Source: Listeria grandensis FSL F6-0971
GTDB lineage: Bacteria; Bacillota; Bacilli; Lactobacillales; Listeriaceae
Length of the DNA: 49,898 nt
Direction of reading: 5' to 3'
Assembly: GCF_000525835.1 (NCBI RefSeq)
Contig: NZ_AODD01000031.1
Coordinates: 1 to 49,898, forward strand
Numbering within the stretch: the stretch's first letter is position 1; every line of letters begins with the position of its first letter. Of this stretch, positions 47,420-49,898 are shown piece after piece. A program made the translations under genes and the position numbers. A model generated the notes under the pieces. That model had not been told where the DNA came from. It ran no database searches and saw only the letters and a program-made list of their open reading frames with translations.

Positions 47420-48050
47420 TCAGCAGATGTAAACGTACGCTCGAAAAATAAGTTTCGTCAAAATAAAGATAAATCCTATCATGACACCGCACAGAAACGA
47501 CAAGCTCATAATTAAGAATTTTTGAGGCTTGATAGGCACTTCCTTGCCAGTATACATAGCATCCGAAAGCGTCGTAACGTTCTCGATTTTCATGATTTTA
47601 GCAATTTCTTTTTTGAACGTTTGCGCCGTTAAATTTGCAATTTTTGCGGCCATTTCTGGACTTGAGTTATCTACACTTATATCGATGACTTGCGAATTGG
47701 TTGAATTTTTAACCTGAATCATATCCGTAAGTTCTTGGATATCATATTTATTTTGTAGTCCCTTTTCTACTTCCGTCAAAATTCGTGGACTCAAAATAAT
47801 CGCACTATACGTGTTGACAAGCTGCAAATCTGCCTGAACAGTTTGCGCTTCTAAATTGTTCTTTTGTATATTCTCCGATTGATTGACTAAGATCTGCGTT
47901 TTTTTTTTGATAAATTGGTGTAGCAAAATAGTGTAGATAAATAAAAGCACTTGTCAATGTAATCAGCAAAATTCCGATAAGCCACCATTTATTATTCTTT
48001 ATCGACACAAGAATTTTGTTTAAATCGATTCGAGTATTCACAAGTATCAT
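47420..48050 (-). pseudogene. Wzz/CpsC-type chain-length regulator and kinase activator, one frameshift
   Basis: From ATG 48050 the sequence runs DLNKILVSIKNNKWWLIGIL, TM1 and the Wzz signature YFATPIYQKK. The frame is then lost in a ten-base A/T run (47899-47908). Dropping one base continues as TQILVNQSENIQKNNLEAQT into the coiled-coil extracellular part. TM2 (LIMSLSFLCGVMIGFIFIL) and a short cytoplasmic tail follow. Repaired length is about 210 residues, normal for CpsC. The ATG overlaps the stop of the small upstream gene (ATGA); GTG 48041 is an alternative start. If the shift is real, the tyrosine kinase would lose its activator. Confidence 0.82.
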
Positions 48051-48277
48051 TCTCCCAGTCCTAAATCTTCTTTAAGAACTAACGCTTCCCCAACACAATT
48101 AATAAAAAGGACACTTTTTATTTGCGGGTAACTTCTTAAAGCATGTAGTAACTTAGACCTTGATTCTGCTTCAAATGTTGCGACAGAAATAAAGTCTCGA
48201 TTCACCACTACACCATTTTCCAACTCCAAATTTGCGTTCCAGAGAAAGCCATCACTAAAAAGCGTATTTACCTTCAT
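48047..48277 (-). CDS. Small protein of unknown function in the EPS operon
   Basis: 76 residues, no signal peptide or TM segment, slightly acidic, with alternating hydrophobic strands (ISVATFEA, KSVLFINCV, EALVLKED) suggesting a small alpha/beta fold. I do not recognise it. It overlaps the dehydrogenase gene by 23 bp and the chain-length regulator by 4 bp, which argues that it is translated as part of the operon. ATG 48277 is preferred (GGGG about 9 nt upstream) over GTG 48289. Confidence 0.6.
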   Translation of the reverse strand: MKVNTLFSDGFLWNANLELENGVVVNRDFISVATFEAESRSKLLHALRSYPQIKSVLFINCVGEALVLKEDLGLGE

Positions 48278-49538
48278 AACTTTTTTCACCCCAGTTGAAA
48301 TTGCCCATATTATATTTATCTATCGAAACCTCTGTTAGTTCTATGCAATTCTTCGTATCAAAAATGATTTTTTTCTTCATCGAAGAGAAAGCCTCCGGTA
48401 CTAAAGATCTGAACACATCATGATCACACAGGATTAGAGCCAACTCACTCTCTTTCAGAGCCGTTTTCAAGTCAGGTGTAATAAACGACTGTGTCACATG
48501 GGGGTCATACACACGAATATCGAATTCATCTAGCGCTTGGAGCCCTTTATAAATAGTCATTGCTGGGCTTTCCCGTATGTCATCCGTATTGCCTTTATAA
48601 GAAACCCCTAAAATAGTCAACGTTTTTGACTGATAGTGCCGCATTAAATCTTGTACCTTATCTATGACAAATTGCGGCATCGCGTTGTTGACTTGCCGTG
48701 CGGCTTGAATAAGCGTCGTTTGTTCCGGAGCTTCTGAAATAATAAAATAGGGATCAACCGCTAAGCAATGCCCACCTACACCAGGTCCTGGCTGATGAAT
48801 ATTGACGCGAGGATGCCTATTAGCCATTTCAATCACTTGAAGTGCATCGATATTTAAAGCGTCGCCTACTTTCACGAGTTCATTCGCGAGTGCAATATTA
48901 ACATCTCGATACGTATTCTCCATTAGTTTAGAAAGCTCCGCAGCAGAGGCCGTAGATCCAATCAGTTCGCCTCTCACAAAAAGTTCATAAATCTCTTTGC
49001 CTCGCTTCGTACAGGCTTCCGTAACACCACCTATAATGCGGTTATTAAAAATGAGCTCCTCTAGAATTTTTCCAGGTAATACCCGCTCTGGGCAATGCAC
49101 GAGGTAAATATCCTGTCCTACCGTAAAACCAGCTTGTTCTATCATCACTTTTACTACGCCTTCTGTCGTTCGTGGCGAGACGGTGGATTCAATGATGACG
49201 GTATTGCCAGCTTTCAAGTAAGGTAAGATGCTTAACATCGCTTGCTTCACATATGTTAGATCACAGCTCTTAAATACATCTTGTCGGTTCGGTGTAGGAA
49301 CAGCAATAATGAAAACATCTGCTTTTTCTGGTGTCATGCTTGCTTTAAAATTCCCCGCATCTACTACTCGCTGAAGCATTGCAGATATTCCAGGCTCTTC
49401 GATATGCACTTCTCCTGCATTTAACTTTTCTACAATTTCCTTTGAGATATCGACACCTACAACGTTAGCACCGTATTTAGCAAATATTAGAGCTGTCGGT
49501 AAACCTATATAGCCTAAGCCCATCACATTGATCTTCAT
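48255..49538 (-). CDS. UDP-sugar 6-dehydrogenase, WecC-like (UDP-ManNAc or UDP-glucose dehydrogenase family)
   Basis: 427 residues. The N-terminal Rossmann fold starts NVMGLGYIGLPTALIFAKYG. Family boxes are VHCPERVLPGK, NNRIIGG, ELSKLMENTYRDVNIALANE and the catalytic GPGVGGHCLAVDPYF with its cysteine. The C-terminal UDP-binding domain has ILGVSYKGNTDDIRESP. These details are closer to WecC (UDP-ManNAc dehydrogenase) than to TuaD-like enzymes, but substrate calls by motif are uncertain. It supplies an acidic sugar for the polymer. ATG 49538 directly abuts the stop of the upstream gene. Confidence 0.9.
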   Translation of the reverse strand: MKINVMGLGYIGLPTALIFAKYGANVVGVDISKEIVEKLNAGEVHIEEPGISAMLQRVVDAGNFKASMTPEKADVFIIAVPTPNRQDVFKSCDLTYVKQAMLSILPYLKAGNTVIIESTVSPRTTEGVVKVMIEQAGFTVGQDIYLVHCPERVLPGKILEELIFNNRIIGGVTEACTKRGKEIYELFVRGELIGSTASAAELSKLMENTYRDVNIALANELVKVGDALNIDALQVIEMANRHPRVNIHQPGPGVGGHCLAVDPYFIISEAPEQTTLIQAARQVNNAMPQFVIDKVQDLMRHYQSKTLTILGVSYKGNTDDIRESPAMTIYKGLQALDEFDIRVYDPHVTQSFITPDLKTALKESELALILCDHDVFRSLVPEAFSSMKKKIIFDTKNCIELTEVSIDKYNMGNFNWGEKSYEGKYAF

Positions 49539-49898
49539 TTAATTTTCCACATCCCAAGACATCATTTCTTTCTTGCCAATACGATAAATTAATTTCGTCG
49601 CTTTTTGATCTTTGTTCAACGTGAATGATACGGGTCCAGAAAGCGATTTTTCTGGTTTAATTTCTCCACCGAAGGCCGTATAATTATAATCTGTTTCTAG
49701 TGTTTTGTTATCTTTTGTCTTCAAAATGAAATCGACAGAGCCTAACCCTTTATTGATGGAGGAAACATTTTTACCCGTCACGCGGAAGGTATACACGTTT
49801 TGCTCTTTTTGATCTTTAGAAATCGCCTTCGTAATTTCTTGTCCATCTAACGTTAATTGGATCCCATTCACAACGATAGGTTCTGATTTAGCGGTTTT
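49539..49898 (-). CDS. C-terminal part of a probable lipoprotein/exported protein (DUF4352-like), partial
   Basis: 119 residues in an open frame that enters from the window edge (KTAKSEPIVVNGIQLTLDG...). The visible part is a beta-rich domain with the pattern YTFRVTGKNV...GSVDFILKTKDNKTLETDY...VSFTLNKDQKATKLIYRI, which resembles the Ig-like DUF4352 fold of Firmicutes lipoproteins. The N-terminus with any signal is outside the window. It immediately precedes the dehydrogenase gene and is probably in the same transcript. The function is unknown. Confidence 0.6.
   Translation of the reverse strand, partial: KTAKSEPIVVNGIQLTLDGQEITKAISKDQKEQNVYTFRVTGKNVSSINKGLGSVDFILKTKDNKTLETDYNYTAFGGEIKPEKSLSGPVSFTLNKDQKATKLIYRIGKKEMMSWDVEN

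Overview
The window comes from a low-GC Gram-positive bacterium of the Firmicutes, most likely the Listeriaceae (Listeria in the broad sense). The best evidence is the housekeeping order on the minus strand, rpsF-ssb-rpsR, then gdpP-rplI-dnaB, which is the order known from Listeria. Supporting evidence is the use of RBS-driven ATG/GTG/TTG starts, an IDEAL-domain protein, Crp/PrfA-like regulators, and Ig-like repeats of the kind seen in Listeria and Enterococcus surface proteins. The genus is an inference; no rRNA or tRNA gene is present.

Layout. 1-2337 (-): N-terminal 779 residues of a secreted adhesin with CnaB modules and a TQ ester-bond module. 2.8-4.4 kb: small IDEAL protein, UspA and a VTT-domain membrane protein. 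4.5-12.5 kb (-): catabolic operon GH38 alpha-mannosidase, GH125 exo-mannosidase, YesL-like protein, YesM-like kinase and YesN-like regulator, with a promoter and a cre-like site. 12.7-13.9 kb: GNAT acetyltransferase and Crp/Fnr regulator. 14.05-14.5 kb: fossil of a group II intron maturase. 14.9-18.8 kb (-): dnaB, rplI, gdpP. 19.1-28.2 kb: accessory genes (two aldo/keto reductases, broken HAD phosphatase, VOC protein, MMPL transporter with a broken TetR, DUF4003 protein, APC permease) lying where Listeria monocytogenes carries agr. 28.6-29.8 kb (-): rpsR, ssb, rpsF with a long leader. 30.4-33.2 kb (+): unknown membrane transporter and a frameshifted Mga/AtxA-like regulator. 33.6-40.7 kb (+): one giant secreted protein (about 2,340 residues once a single frameshift is repaired) carrying CBM96/DNRLRE-like, lamin-tail, chitobiase-C, CotH-kinase-like and Ig-like modules. 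40.8-41.4 kb (-): Crp/PrfA-like regulator. 41.5-49.9 kb (-): Wzy-dependent exopolysaccharide operon (dehydrogenase, chain-length regulator, tyrosine kinase, initiating transferase, GT26, polymerase, flippase, GT4).

How the parts fit. The mannosidase operon looks like a sugar-responsive system for mannose-rich glycans whose oligosaccharide transporter must lie elsewhere. The EPS operon holds the core of a Wzx/Wzy pathway. The giant CotH-like protein sits between two regulators and is the most unusual gene here.

Seven genes are interrupted by single-base frameshifts, most of them explained by one extra A/T in a homopolymer run. This may be sequencing error, recent decay or slippage-based phase variation. 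Coordinates of such genes are given for the whole reconstructed locus, and product calls assume the repaired frame.
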